A stretch of 64,000 bases of DNA from assembly GCA_006384855.1 (NCBI GenBank), contig VCJN01003415.1:91075-155074 (forward strand). The letters run 5' to 3'. Position 1 is the first letter of the stretch; each line of letters opens with the position of its first letter. The translations under genes and the position numbers were made by a program. A model generated the notes under the pieces. It was not told the origin of the DNA and did no database searches. It saw only the letters and a program-made list of their open reading frames with translations. Source of the DNA: Tetraselmis striata (taxonomy: Eukaryota > Chlorophyta > Chlorodendrophyceae > Chlorodendrales > Chlorodendraceae). Positions 33,481 through 51,573 of the stretch are shown here, piece after piece.

Positions 33481-34459
33481 TTGCCGTGGCTAATGATGTA
33501 AATAATGCCCGCGAAGACGATGAGGGCCAACATATGGGCTCCAGTAGTAATGCGTCGTGTCAAGTTACTTACACGAAGAGTAGCGAAGAAGATTGTTGTC
33601 TGTGTCCCGCGCAATCGCCATGCCCACTGCGGATGAGCGCGACGATATCCGTGAGATGCCGGCTACACCAGTGCCATGTGAGGCTTTCGTCCCGGACTCG
33701 GAGCCGGGCAAATATGCGGTTCCTGAGATGAACAGCCACTCGGAGAACATTTTCACATGGTCTCTCCGTAAGGCGAATGACGATGATGAGTCCTAGTGTT
33801 CGTTATACAGTTGTGAAGACTCAGCAAGACGAGTATTGGTGTTGGGATCTGGCTTTTTGCCACTTCACTACTGGCTCTGCCGATCTTGCCCTACACTCGG
33901 TCGCACACTGAGGCTACATACAAGTTTTGTCTTAGTTTTATTGCCGCCTTGTACGGGCGGGCACGGCTCGGGAAACTGAGCGTTTTCAATTGCCGTGGAT
34001 GTAGCTGTATGTAGCATTGCGGAATACGGCTAGAAACCGGCATTTGAAAATACCGCCGGTTTTCCGCGCCGTCGCTCGCCGTGTAAGAGGCGGCGACATC
34101 TCCGTTCCGGTCATTCTCTCGTGTTTCACCGGAGCTCTGATTATTTCCGCCCCGCCCGCCCAGCTCCAATCCTTATCTTTTGAGCTTAATTTGCTTGTTG
34201 ATAATGATTTACAGGTAAAGTGAATGCGAATGATTTGTTGTGTTAATTGCACGAATGAGTAGTGGTGATGGGGTAATTGTACTGTGGTCCTTGTATTGAG
34301 CCTTTTGGTTGGAGTATCTCATAGTGTTTTGCTGGATGACTGCTAGCATGGAAACGAGATGTATGGTTACATAGACGCAGCGGGTTATCCCTAGAGGCAG
34401 CGGTCAACCGGCATCTTTCATTTCATGTATTAACCGACACCCCATCATTGCTTTAAGAT
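33481..34459. other. No intact gene; recombinase tail remnant and short repeat
   Basis: An open piece near 33593-33796 (MPTADERDDIREMPATPVP … SLRKANDDDES) may be the C-terminal remnant of the preceding recombinase. The segment 33910-33985 (tgccgccttgtacgggcg...gcacggctcg) recurs in diverged form at 36110-36180. Nothing else is recognised. Confidence 0.4.
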
Positions 34460-34765
34460 ATGCGCGCTAAAAGCGGAACTAATAAAAGCAATTCTGAAAG
34501 GCTGCCAGCAGATGAGATATATAAGCATGAAACCAAGGGTCAAGCTAGCCATAGAGCCAAGAACCAAGGAAGAGCCGTGAGAACCGGAAAGTCACCAAGT
34601 CGCCAAGGAACCAAAGGGTCGAGGGAAACATTGAAAGCCAAGGAACGACAACGAAAAAACCGACAGGGAAACAGGAAACCAATGAAGACCAACGCCCCGG
34701 TGTGGACCATGAGCCGCGGCGGTGCGCTAGCAGCCGATGACCCAGGTCATAGCAACGTAGGCTGA
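34460..34765 (+). CDS. Lysine-rich low-complexity small ORF
   Basis: ATG-started frame of 101 codons, very rich in Lys, Arg, Gln and Asn (RAKNQGRAVRTGKSPSRQGT), lying in a purine-rich stretch with repeated accaag/gaaccaag motifs. Composition alone could keep this frame open. No domain is recognised; an expressed gene is possible but weakly supported. Confidence 0.2.
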   Translation: MRAKSGTNKSNSERLPADEIYKHETKGQASHRAKNQGRAVRTGKSPSRQGTKGSRETLKAKERQRKNRQGNRKPMKTNAPVWTMSRGGALAADDPGHSNVG

Positions 34766-34925
34766 CAAATGACGCGAGGCAAGCGCAGGAGCACCATCAC
34801 GTGCCGCGCGCGCCGCCGCGACCCCACCAAGAACGTTGTCTGCATGCGCCATGTTGATGAGCAAGGAGGAACGGCGGCGCTACGCCGGCCAGAGCTAGCC
34901 GATTTTTGGGCAAGTGTGCGTGTGG

Positions 34926-35571
34926 CTAGCTTTTGCGAGCTCCACTAAGAAGGCCTAGGCGTGCGAGGCCAGCAAGCCGAACTCGGAGACGGCGAAAGGA
35001 ACAAAGCGAAGCGCGCATGCCGGCGGCATTTCGGACACCCTCGTCATACTTCTGAATTTTGTGGCACTCTGCGGCCCGCGCAATGCAGTCGTTGGATCCA
35101 AGCTTGACACGCCGAGGATCGGGGCAATGGTGGTATCGAGAGCAACCGTGTTCCCGCGGATACCACCATACCCAAAACGCCCAACGTCGGCCGGCCGGCC
35201 GTCGCTGCCCTTCGGAAGAGAAACAAGCAAGCACCGACGGGTCCGTGAGGATCCTAGGGCAGACGTAACGGACGTACGTCGTGGCAAACGTCGGAAAGGT
35301 CATGTGTCGCCCACTCGTGTGCGGCGGGATTGGAGTCGCCCCCATAGCAACGTGCCACGTGATCAGCGTACGCGACCGCCCAAGCGTAAGGAGTGAACTC
35401 CACGCCAGCGGCCTCAAAACTACGGGCCAGCATGCCTACTTGCAACGAGAAGGAGAAAAGCACAAGAGCATGGCTCGCCGAGGGAGAGGACAATAGCCGC
35501 CGGAAGGCCGAATGGGCGGCAAGCGGCAACGCGGATGAACATGGAATCGTAGTACTTGGGGGAACGCTCAC
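34926..35571 (-). pseudogene. Worn Ty1/Copia-like pol fragment
   Basis: Three minus-strand frames carry pieces in the order expected between integrase and reverse transcriptase of Copia polyproteins: AGVEFTPYAWAVAYADHV with HEWATHDLSDV, then KGSDGRPADVGRFGYGG, then NTVALDTTIAPILGVSSLD. These resemble the region where Copia proteins read 'A...Y..N..P....P.E.W....P....LR.FG', 'K...K...G.F.GY' and the S.D..F box. The frames are broken and no RT or integrase core is present, so the assignment is tentative. Confidence 0.35.
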
Positions 35572-36541
35572 CTCGAGATCATATATTTACAAACATGGGC
35601 TGTCACGAGGGCGGAATGCCGTTCCACCAACCCCGAGCCGCGGAGCTCACTCCCATACTAGCTCCATATGATCATACAATCTCACATAGCTAGGAACGGC
35701 CCAGACCCTGCAGCTCACCCCTCCCTAGGGAGCTCACTACATGCACCCTCTCGGGTGGTTATGGACTATATAGTATTAATATATCTTGTGCACGGCGGTG
35801 TCCCGCTGCACCGGCTCCCGTCTAGTCTCTCAACCTTCCCCTCCGAGCATATTTGCGTGTCATAGCCAGACACAGCTCTACACTCGGCCGTCGGTGGAGG
35901 GGCTTGATGGCTGCGTGTGGCCCGATCCTGGGGTGGCGTTGGTATTTGGGGAACCATGTGTTGCACGGAAGCGTATATATCCGTGCCCCTCTCCCGCGTT
36001 GTGCCCACACCCGAGTTACTCAACCTCTCGAAACCTCCAGTGTTGTGCTGGAGGGTGGGAGCGGGGGCTCAAGGGACTTCTCGCAATTTACTGAGAGCCT
36101 AGCCCTGGAAAAATACATACGTACAAGTGTTTGTCTCAGTCTTGCCGCCTTGCTGTACGGGCGTGCACGGCTCGAAAAAATGTTGTGCGGCAGGGCCGCA
36201 GGGGCCACTTCGAGCAAACACTGTAATGTACTGTGTTTACATCTCAATTGAGCGTGGCCCAGCTCCTCCAAAAATCCCGGCGTTTCGATGACGACGACGA
36301 CGCCCCGATGACGAACCCGCCGGCGGAAATGACCACGCGCCGCCGCCGCGGAAGCGCTGAAAGTCGCTAGTCGCTTGTGAGCTCCGCCGCAGCGGGATGA
36401 TCGTCATCAGCCAGCTAGAGACCAACGCCAATTCCCGGCACCCTCGCCGAGCTACACTCGCATAGACGCCCCACATACCCTCCACCCGGCGACGAAAATC
36501 CATCAGGCAACCTACCGTGACGGGCGTCGACAGCTTGCACG
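35572..36541. other. Intergenic, 5' region of the hydrolase gene
   Basis: No gene recognised. A fragment at about 36090-36180 matches 33910-33985 (a short interspersed repeat). The promoter and 5' leader of the hydrolase gene should lie at the right end, but no TATA box or other element is convincing. Confidence 0.45.
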
Positions 36542-39500
36542 ATGACCTCTCAGACGCAGGCTTGGGATGTGAAGCCAGAGCAGGTGAGTCGAGTAGAGGC
36601 AACCCGGTCGGCCATCGCCCGGTGCACCGTTGGCGCACCGTGCCCCCTTCGTCCCCGCGCGGGCTTCCGCCGGCGCGCCCGGCTAATCGGACGCATCGCG
36701 CCTCCCGGCGTCGACAGGTCGACCTCATCCTCAGCGGCCTCGTGCAGCACGTGCTAGTTGCGCTGCCGGCCAACTGGGTGCAGGCGGCGGGGATCCGGCC
36801 CAACGTGGCGGACCGCTGGGGGCCCAAGCGCCTGTGGGTGGGCCGCCTGCGCCACCTGCGCCTCCTGCTCCGCGCCGAGGCGCTCCGTCGGTCCACCCAG
36901 CCGTCGCGCGTGCGGGACTCGCTGAGCCAGCAGGCTCAGGTGCTGGCGATGCCTGGTCCGGACGCTGAGCGGCAGCAGGACGAGGCCCATATCGCGGAGC
37001 TGGCGAGCCCCCCTCCACCACACACACACATACCTGCTTGCAAACACACATATATGCCTACATCATATCAAATTATGCAGGATCATGCATGCATATCCGC
37101 TCTCCAAATTTCAGCCGCACCTTCCGCCTTCTCCCCCTCTCGACCATCTTCAGCTTGTTCGCCTGGTGGAGCTGCCGGACGAGGAGCTCGCGGCGGCGGC
37201 CAAGGCGGTGTGCGCGCTGCAGCGCGCCTTCCGTGCCTGGCGCGAGCGCAAGCGGCTGGGCCGGTCGAAGAAGGCGGGCAAGAAGGGCAAGGCGCCGCCG
37301 CGGGAGACGCCGGAGGCCGCGGACGCGGCGGCCATGCAGATGCTGGAGTCTGAATTCCCGGGTGAGTGCGCCTGCGTGGCGGTGGATGTGCTGCTTGCCT
37401 AGAAGGGCTGCCACCCCTACGCCTCCATGCGATGCGCATTAGGGGTTCCGGACCATAGGGTGTGCAAGGATTGTTAATGCTTTGTCTGGAAGGTACAATA
37501 TAGAAAGAGCATTCGACGGCATTCGACGGCATTGGATTGATAAGTGTGATGCCCGCCAGGGGTCCCCACCAAGGGCTACGTCATCTACCTGTGCGGCAGC
37601 ACCGGCATCGTGGGCGACTCGTTCCGCTACTGCCGCATGATGGCGGGCATGGGCTTTGTGGTGCTGGCGCCCGACATGCTGGTGAGCGCCGCGGTGAAGG
37701 GCAGCACGCTGCGCACGCGGCAGCCCAAGGCCTGCATGCTGCTGGACAGCGCGGCGAGCGACTACTGGAGCAAGATCTCGCTCTACGCGGAAAACTCCTC
37801 CTGCTCCGGCGACTTTGTGTACTCCAGCAACAGCGACTCCTTCACCAGCGACCCCGAGGAGTTCAACCGCATGTACAGCAACATCATCACGCTGCGCCAG
37901 GCGGAGCTGGCGCACATCCTGCGCAGCCTGCCCTCCGCGTTCCGCCGCCAGGGCGTCACCGTCATCGGCTCCAGCGAGGGCGCCGTCGTACTGAGCTCCT
38001 TCCAGGTGAGTGCCCCGACTGCAGCCGTCCACCCTCTTTGGACTGCACGGTTAGGCTCGCTGTCCCGATGGCTGTGGTGATTGTGCTGGTGAAGGTTATG
38101 ATATGGATACTGGGTGTGCGCCTGCTTGTGATGATGACAGCATTGGTGGTGATGCTGGCACTTGTGGTGGCGGCCGAGCTGGTGTTTCCAATCATGGAAG
38201 ATATGGTGAGAGCTACTGTGGTTGTCCAAGTGTTGGGATTGATGATAACGCCGAAGGGCGGGGAGGGGGGGCTGGTGACGACGATGTTGGGGATAGGGGC
38301 AAAGATGATTGGGCTTGTCACCATGAGGTTGGTGTATGGCAGTGATGGCTGGAAGGAGTGGCTGTACTGAGATGCGCCGTCCTCGAATTCCCCCCACCCC
38401 CCCCCCCCCCCCCCCCCGGGGGGCCTCCTCCTCCTCATGCGGTCGCAGGATGAGCCTTTTGTGGACATCATGAACGGGCGTGTCATCCTTGCCTACCCCT
38501 GCGAGCCCAACTACTGGACCTACTTCCGGCCGGAAGACGAGGGCATCGCGGGCGACGCGCGCATCCCCACGCTCAACCTGGTCGGCTGCGACGACCAGTA
38601 CTTTGGGCGCCGCAACAGCGTGGCAGCGCGCGTGGCAGAGATGAGCGACCTGCCCGCCGTGAGGGGGCACGCGTTTGAGAGCATGGTGGAGCGCGGGCTG
38701 AGCCACGGCCTGGTGTGCCACTTTGAGGGCGCCATCCACACGCTGCTGCGCACGCACGACAGCGTGGTGCGCGAGATCCTGACGGACTTCCTGCAGCGCC
38801 CGCAGTTTGCGTGCACAAAGCTACCGGTCCACTGGGAGCGCATCCCGCACCTGCGCAACCACATCCGCCGCTACAAGCGCCACCAGGAGGGCGCCATCAG
38901 CGTGCTGTACGTGCGCATCTGCGCGCCACGCGCCTCGCAGGTGCGGCCGCGCCCAGCGTGGCACGACGCTGACACGTCTCGGACAGGCCTCGTTGTCCGC
39001 TGGGCAGAGCGGTGGTCTCTTACTCAGGAGGTCCCCGGATCGATTCCCGGCGCTGTCAGTTCAGGGTAATATCGCCCAGGCCCGTGTCCCAGGTTTACCC
39101 GGTTGATGCATTAATAACCCTTCGGAGTTCGAATGAGGCGACGGTCTAATGGCTATGCCAATTCACACCAGTACGACTGCAGTTGGCGCAAGAGGTCAAG
39201 TGCTGGAGTGGGACGGCTTCGGCCGATGGCCCGGGCGAAATTTACTTTACTTTTACGATGCTGACAGCGCTCGGACCCGCGTTTACGAAGTTATACTTTA
39301 TTTTACTCGCATTCTACTGTACTTGCAGGGGAAGCCGCTGCTATTATACAGGGATGTATAGACGTGGCGGCGGCCGCAGAAACCTATGTTGAATGAAACA
39401 TTTTTTACAGCAATGACGCCCGTACGCATGCATATGCATTGTTATTTGATGACAGGCACCAATGGATTGACGCCGTTGGTTATGCTCGAACATTCGTACA

Positions 39501-41957
39501 ACCTGGCAGTCAGTTAGACAAGCAGTTCTTTTAACAGTTGTGGGGGGCGTCGGTTTATTATTGTTTGCGTACGGTCTAAATTCCGGATGTTACTGGGCCT
39601 GATGCCGGATGTAAGTGCCCGTTTCATCGCCACCCGCCTCAGCTCTGGGCGCAATGCGTCTACACTGGCGAACGGATTACGCTCAAATATGGTATACCCG
39701 CGACTCGGCACAGAACACAGAAGCTTTGTGGTTGTCACTATGGTTTCGGAGCATTTGCTGTTGTGTTGCAGTCATCATATGCCAAGTGCCGCACTGTGGT
39801 GATATTTTACGTGCTTGATTGTAAGCCCTATCATTCCACATAGGAATGGTGTACACACTGCCAGTGCCCGAGCTGGCCTTTTTCACCACTCACAGCTGCC
39901 CCCACTCGCACACTTCCAGCATCCCATGATTTTCCATAGACACTGCCAAAAAGGCCCATTGATAAATGGCAGTACACCAAATAACCTGGGTCATTCTAGG
40001 GGTGGTTTTTAGGGTAGCTTTAGCAATTGACAATTAAGTGTCCTGCTGAAATTTCCGCAGCGGGTGGTTGACAGCACGGGCAATGTATGACATCATGCGG
40101 CGGAGATGAGAGTTGCGGGGTTGGCTGGTTGGCTGCTGCAGGTGATGGACAAGGAGGCCAAGAAAGGGCACGACGAGCTGCTAGCCCGCATCGACCGCGT
40201 CATCTACCACGGCCGCAAGGCCAACAAGAGCGGCGCCCCGCGCAGCGTGTACGACCCGCACGCGGCGGTGGCAGCCGCGGCGGACGGCATGCCGCTCATG
40301 GACCGTGTCGCGTCCATCATCAGCGCCGTCCACACGTCGCCCGACGCGCCCGTGCACACGGTCGCGCAGCTCACGCACGCGCAGCCCGGCCTCATCCAGA
40401 AGGTGCGTCTCCCGCCGGCGTCCCGTATCATTGACATGGCCGCCACCCGCGCAGCTCCCTAGCCCGGCACGTGTTGATGATGCCGTGGCATTCATGGACG
40501 GGCCCATCACTGTGTGAACCAGGTGTACACGAGGACGACAGCCAATGCCAACATCCCGGCACTGCAGCGCAACCACAAGGAGTCATATTGCTTTGACCAC
40601 AAAAGCTGTACTCGTACGACCGGGTTTGTCGGCGAAGTGCAATTTCGTTCTTTTGGTATATTTTACTACATATTACCGTCCAATAACATTTCTACATATA
40701 CTATATCCTCACTTCCCGGCCTTTTAGGTTTAAAAAACCCGTAAAAACCCTAAAACATAAAAACCCGTAAAACCCTAAAACCTCCTTTAGCGACAGCCGG
40801 CAGGCAGGTTCTTCCGATACAATCAAGAATGACTGGGCCCTTTCCTGCCACATGTCACGTCTCTCTACCGTGTTGTGGTCCACGAGTCCCTCCTCTCGTA
40901 CGTATTCGTAAACGGTATACTGCTTTGCACAGGACCGAATCAGCAGGTACACCTTCCCACAATAACAAAAGCGCCAGCAAAGGCATATTGGCAATGCACC
41001 GTAATGAACTGCTGCGAAGTTAACGAAACGTATGATATGCCGTATGTTGCTTCGATGACAACACATCCCACACTATTACCGCGTTTCACCGCGCTCAAGA
41101 CTGTACACACAAACTCACATGCGCCACAAAATGAGGGAAAACATTGGGATGCGGCTGCACCGTTCGCTGCGCGTACCACCACATATTATATACAAAACGA
41201 AGCAGAGTTCCTTGTCTGGCCTCTTTATTACCACTACAGCAGAAATATTCCTACGCGGCTCTCCGGCGACACGCCAGGGTCTGCGCGCAAGGGCTGTGCA
41301 GGGATGGCTGGCGCCTTGTCTCTGGGGGCATGGGATGTGCCACTTAGCGCTGACTGCTGCCCCTGGTGGTGTGTCTCCTCGCAGGTGGAGGAGCAGCTGG
41401 GCGAGATACTGCACAAGGACATCGCCATCGAGCGGCAGGCCAGCCACGACCGGGCCGCGCAGCTCCACGCGCTGCAGCTGGCGGAGGAGCAGGCGGGCAG
41501 CCCCTTTGTGGACGGCGCGGATATCGCCGCCGCCGCTGCTGAGGCGCCAGCCGGGCCGGCCAAGCCGCCTCTGCCTGGCTCCGCGCCGGCATCTGAGGGT
41601 GGGAAGGGGCCGAGTGGCGTGCGGCTCATCCAGCGCGGAGTGGGCCGCCCGGGCTCCAACTCGAGCACCCGCTCCCGGAAGTCCATCTCCCGGGAGCGCG
41701 AGGAGGCGGAGGAAGCGCCTGCGGCCCGGCCCCCCCCGGTGGCCACCCCCCGCATGGTGTCCGCCCCCTCCACGCCCGTGATCGCCAGCGCCGGCGCCGG
41801 CGTCCCGCCCCCGCCCGCGCCCGCGCCCGCCGGCGTGGAGGAGCTGGCGGCAGCGGTGCGCGGACACGGGCAGGACGTCCGGCAGGGCGCGCTCGCGCTG
41901 GCCGGCGCCGCGCTGGCCGGCAGCCTGGTGCTGGCGGCATGCATGCGCCGCGGCTAG
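36542..41957 (+). CDS. IQ-motif alpha/beta-hydrolase (dienelactone hydrolase-like), tail-anchored
   Basis: Seven exons fit in phase: 36542-36583 (ATG), 36718-37002, 37154-37361, 37560-38005, 38449-38940, 40142-40402 and 41385-41957 (768 codons). Intron 2 appears to be GC-AG (ctg|gcgagc); the others are GT-AG. After an N-terminal helical part comes an IQ motif, ALQRAFRAWRERKR (Q132, R136, R141), which normally binds calmodulin-like proteins. The hydrolase fold follows: GYVIYLCGSTGIVGDSF, nucleophile elbow VIGSSEGAVV (Ser near 317), acid region NLVGCDDQYFG and a likely catalytic His in GLSHGLVCHF. A Ser/Pro-rich, phosphosite-like tail (STRSRKSISREREE) leads to a hydrophobic C-terminus (LALAGAALAGSLVLAACMRRG) suggesting a tail anchor. 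The substrate is unknown; the family includes carboxymethylenebutenolidases and esterases. IQ plus hydrolase plus anchor is an unusual combination and suggests calcium-linked control at a membrane (inference). Confidence 0.85.
38985..39300 (+). repeat. SINE-like insertion in a hydrolase intron
   Basis: Inside intron 5. It begins with a tRNA-like promoter pair: an A-box-like tgggcagagcggtgg near 39000 and a B-box-like ggatcgattcc near 39036. The acceptor stem does not pair, so it is not a tRNA gene. Downstream blocks (cttcggagttcgaatg, attcacaccagtac, cggcttcggccgatg, tttactttac) recur at 8460-8905 and 56470-56630, marking a dispersed family. Confidence 0.5.
40733..40785. repeat. Interstitial telomere-like repeats
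   Basis: In intron 6 of the hydrolase gene, a short degenerate run of aaaaccct/aaaacccgt units (aaaaaccctaaaac twice) matches the (CCCTAAAA)n telomere repeat of Chlamydomonas. A weaker run (agggttttactagggttta) is at 60500-60560. Confidence 0.6.
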
Positions 41958-42896
41958 TTGACTGCCGGCCCACAAGGCCAGCTGTGGCTGGCCGCCTGAT
42001 GTGGCAGCCGTCCGCCTCTCCTCCCCCCCCCCCCCCCCCCCCAAGCCCTAACTCGACCCAATCCAGCCTTCCCCCGTGAATACTCCCTCCCAAAACCCTA
42101 GATCAACCTAACCCCGCCCTCCTCCGCAGATACTCCCTCCCCGCCTCGAGTTTTCCAGACACCATTGTTTCCAGGTGTGTCCATTTTGATAATACTGTGT
42201 ATTGCACGTTTCAAAGGACAAGACGCTGTTGGTCAGCCGTATGTTGGTGGTGCACTGAAAGGAATACATAGTGTCCCAGTTTGCGTGGGCATGTCTCGCT
42301 TGGGTCACGCTTGCGACGCAGTACTGCGGCCAGCTCTGGTAGCACTCGCTTCTCGCCAGGGTTTCATGGCGGAGGGTGGATCCGCGCGCAATCAGAGTGA
42401 TGGCCGCCGCTGAGTGCGTCAGCACGGCGGCGTTGCAAGCAGCGCAATGCCGTTTCACTACCTCGTGGGGGGTACTTAATGATACTAAAATCCATTTTCA
42501 GTTCTCCTATCTGCGCCCAACCTGCCCGCGCTCGTCTTGTTAGTAGTCGCCGTCCCGTTATAACAGCAGCGCCACTGTGTGTACATGCAGCAGCAGCAGC
42601 AGCCCAAAAACAAAGCCGCTGCTTGCTTCCGGATAGGCCGATGACGCTCGGGGTTTTGTGCGGTGCTGGGTGCAGTGGCGGCGCCCAATCCAGGAAGCTG
42701 CCTCATGCACCTATGAAGAGCACCATTGCGCTATGAGTGGCGGGCGCTGCTTGGCTACTTGGTGCCCCGTGCTGTTGGGCTGCAGTACATGCTAGAGTAT
42801 TGTTCACTGCACACCCACAGCCCTCTGCTCACCGAGAGCAACAAAAAGCAACCCCCCCCCCCCCCCACACACACACACACACACACTTTCCCATCA

Positions 42897-42938
42897 ATCA
42901 TCAGCCCTACCCAATCTGCATTGGGTAGGGCTGATGAT
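42897..42938. repeat. Perfect 19-bp hairpin with 4-base loop
   Basis: atcatcagccctacccaat is followed by loop ctgc and the exact reverse complement. It lies just downstream of a CA microsatellite and about 1 kb past the hydrolase stop. It could act as a structured RNA or be an inverted-repeat artefact of slippage or synthesis; no tail or promoter is seen. Confidence 0.85.
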
Positions 42939-43429
42939 GACGTTGACGAGAGCGATCACATCCATAATGGGGTGTCTGGAGACGAGCCATTCCGGCAGGG
43001 TACTACTAGTGGTGCTGGTTGCTACTGCCTTTCAAGGTGAACAAGGTTGCAGATAATAGATGCATATAGCGACCGGTAGTCCCATCCTTCAACTTCATGG
43101 AACGCCAAGTGACCAGGAAGGCACGCTCCGTCGCCGCTTGCGTCGCCACGATAGGAGATGCGACGCTCGGCAGCACTATTACGACTATGATAAGGTCTCC
43201 ACCCTGGCCGGTGACTGGCCAGTGGGTGCTAATCAACGCCTTGCCCCCCCTTTATGTTTCACGCTGGCTGGCGCTCGATGGGTGTGTGACGCGCCACAAT
43301 CGTACACCTTGACGAAATTGAACTGCTAGCAAGATACATACACTATGACACGCAATATATATAGGTGTATGCATTTACAGATATATGTATATCTAGCTAT
43401 GTATGTATATCTATACTGTACTACATATA

Positions 43430-43570
43430 GCACCCGGCTTTCCAAGGACTGCATGCTACTGGCACAGCCGATCCTATGCGGGTTCGCGTACCCCCATAGT
43501 TGGGCAGTATTAAGACAGCTGGCCCGGATCGCCCGGGAACAAGGTTGTAAGAAATAATTACAATTTCAGT
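43430..43570 (+). repeat. Interspersed repeat family B, copy 1
   Basis: Shares with 59335-59465, 62330-62480 and 63165-63300 the core taagacagctggcc, ggatcgcccgggaacaa and gttgtaagaaat, preceded by a ...ctgcatgctac...cgatgcgggttc segment. About 140 bp long, with an AT-rich tail. Probably a SINE or MITE; the class is not established. Confidence 0.75.
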
Positions 43571-44111
43571 ATATATTTTAGTACGATATAGATATTATAC
43601 ATATATCTACACCATTTATCTACACCCTTAATTCACTAACCACACAATTATTCCTGCGGCGCTGTTCGCCACCCAAAAAGAGCACAATCCTGCACAGCTG
43701 AGGAAGTGAGACTTGGGGCTGCTCGAATGCGCTTGTCGAGGGCGGGTGCGGCGACCGATCCATTCGCGGTGCGTCGCGCCAATAGTGCCGCGATGATGGA
43801 TCGACATTATCGGGCCTGGCGACTTTGTCAGACCTGGCGCCCGATAATGTCGCAGGCAGCGCTAGCAGCTCATAAAACCGACGACTCTGCCGCCACTCCC
43901 GACAGAGTCAAACTCTTTGGGTATTCATATGTAGGCCATATGCGCACTATATATTATTCGCCCGCCATCGCCTGCTCTTAAACCTAGCTGATATTTGTCA
44001 TATAATAGTTTCGCCTCATGTCACCCCTTTATGCCTCTCGCGTGCTTCATAACGGCCGATTCTTCCTTGGTGCGCCTCCTCGCGCTTCCCGGCAGCCTCT
44101 CCCGCCCTCCG

Positions 44112-51573
<7,462 letters not shown>

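Larger units (their letters stand above)
41958..44111. other. Convergent intergenic region between the hydrolase and sialidase-like genes
   Basis: Both neighbouring genes end here (convergent 3' ends). Contents: a poly-C run at 42026, a CA microsatellite near 42865-42886, a perfect hairpin at 42897-42938, a family-B interspersed repeat at 43430-43570, and an inverted repeat cgacattatcgggc / gcccgataatgtcg near 43800-43850. No gene was found. Confidence 0.6.

Noticed and set aside
36237..36896. A minus-strand gene opposite the hydrolase 5' end
   Set aside because: Arg-rich shadow of GC-rich plus-strand exons; the plus-strand exons show splice phase and domains.
38985..39060. A tRNA gene
   Set aside because: A- and B-box-like sequences are present but the acceptor stems do not pair and the T stem has a mismatch; treated as a SINE-like head.
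41115..42044. A 309-codon minus-strand gene opposite the last hydrolase exon
   Set aside because: Gly/Arg-rich antisense frame with no domain; the plus frame has the anchor and phase-consistent splice.
43780..43860. A CRISPR-like or microRNA locus from the inverted repeat cgacattatcgggc
   Set aside because: A single inverted pair with no array, spacers or other support; CRISPR is not expected in nuclear DNA.
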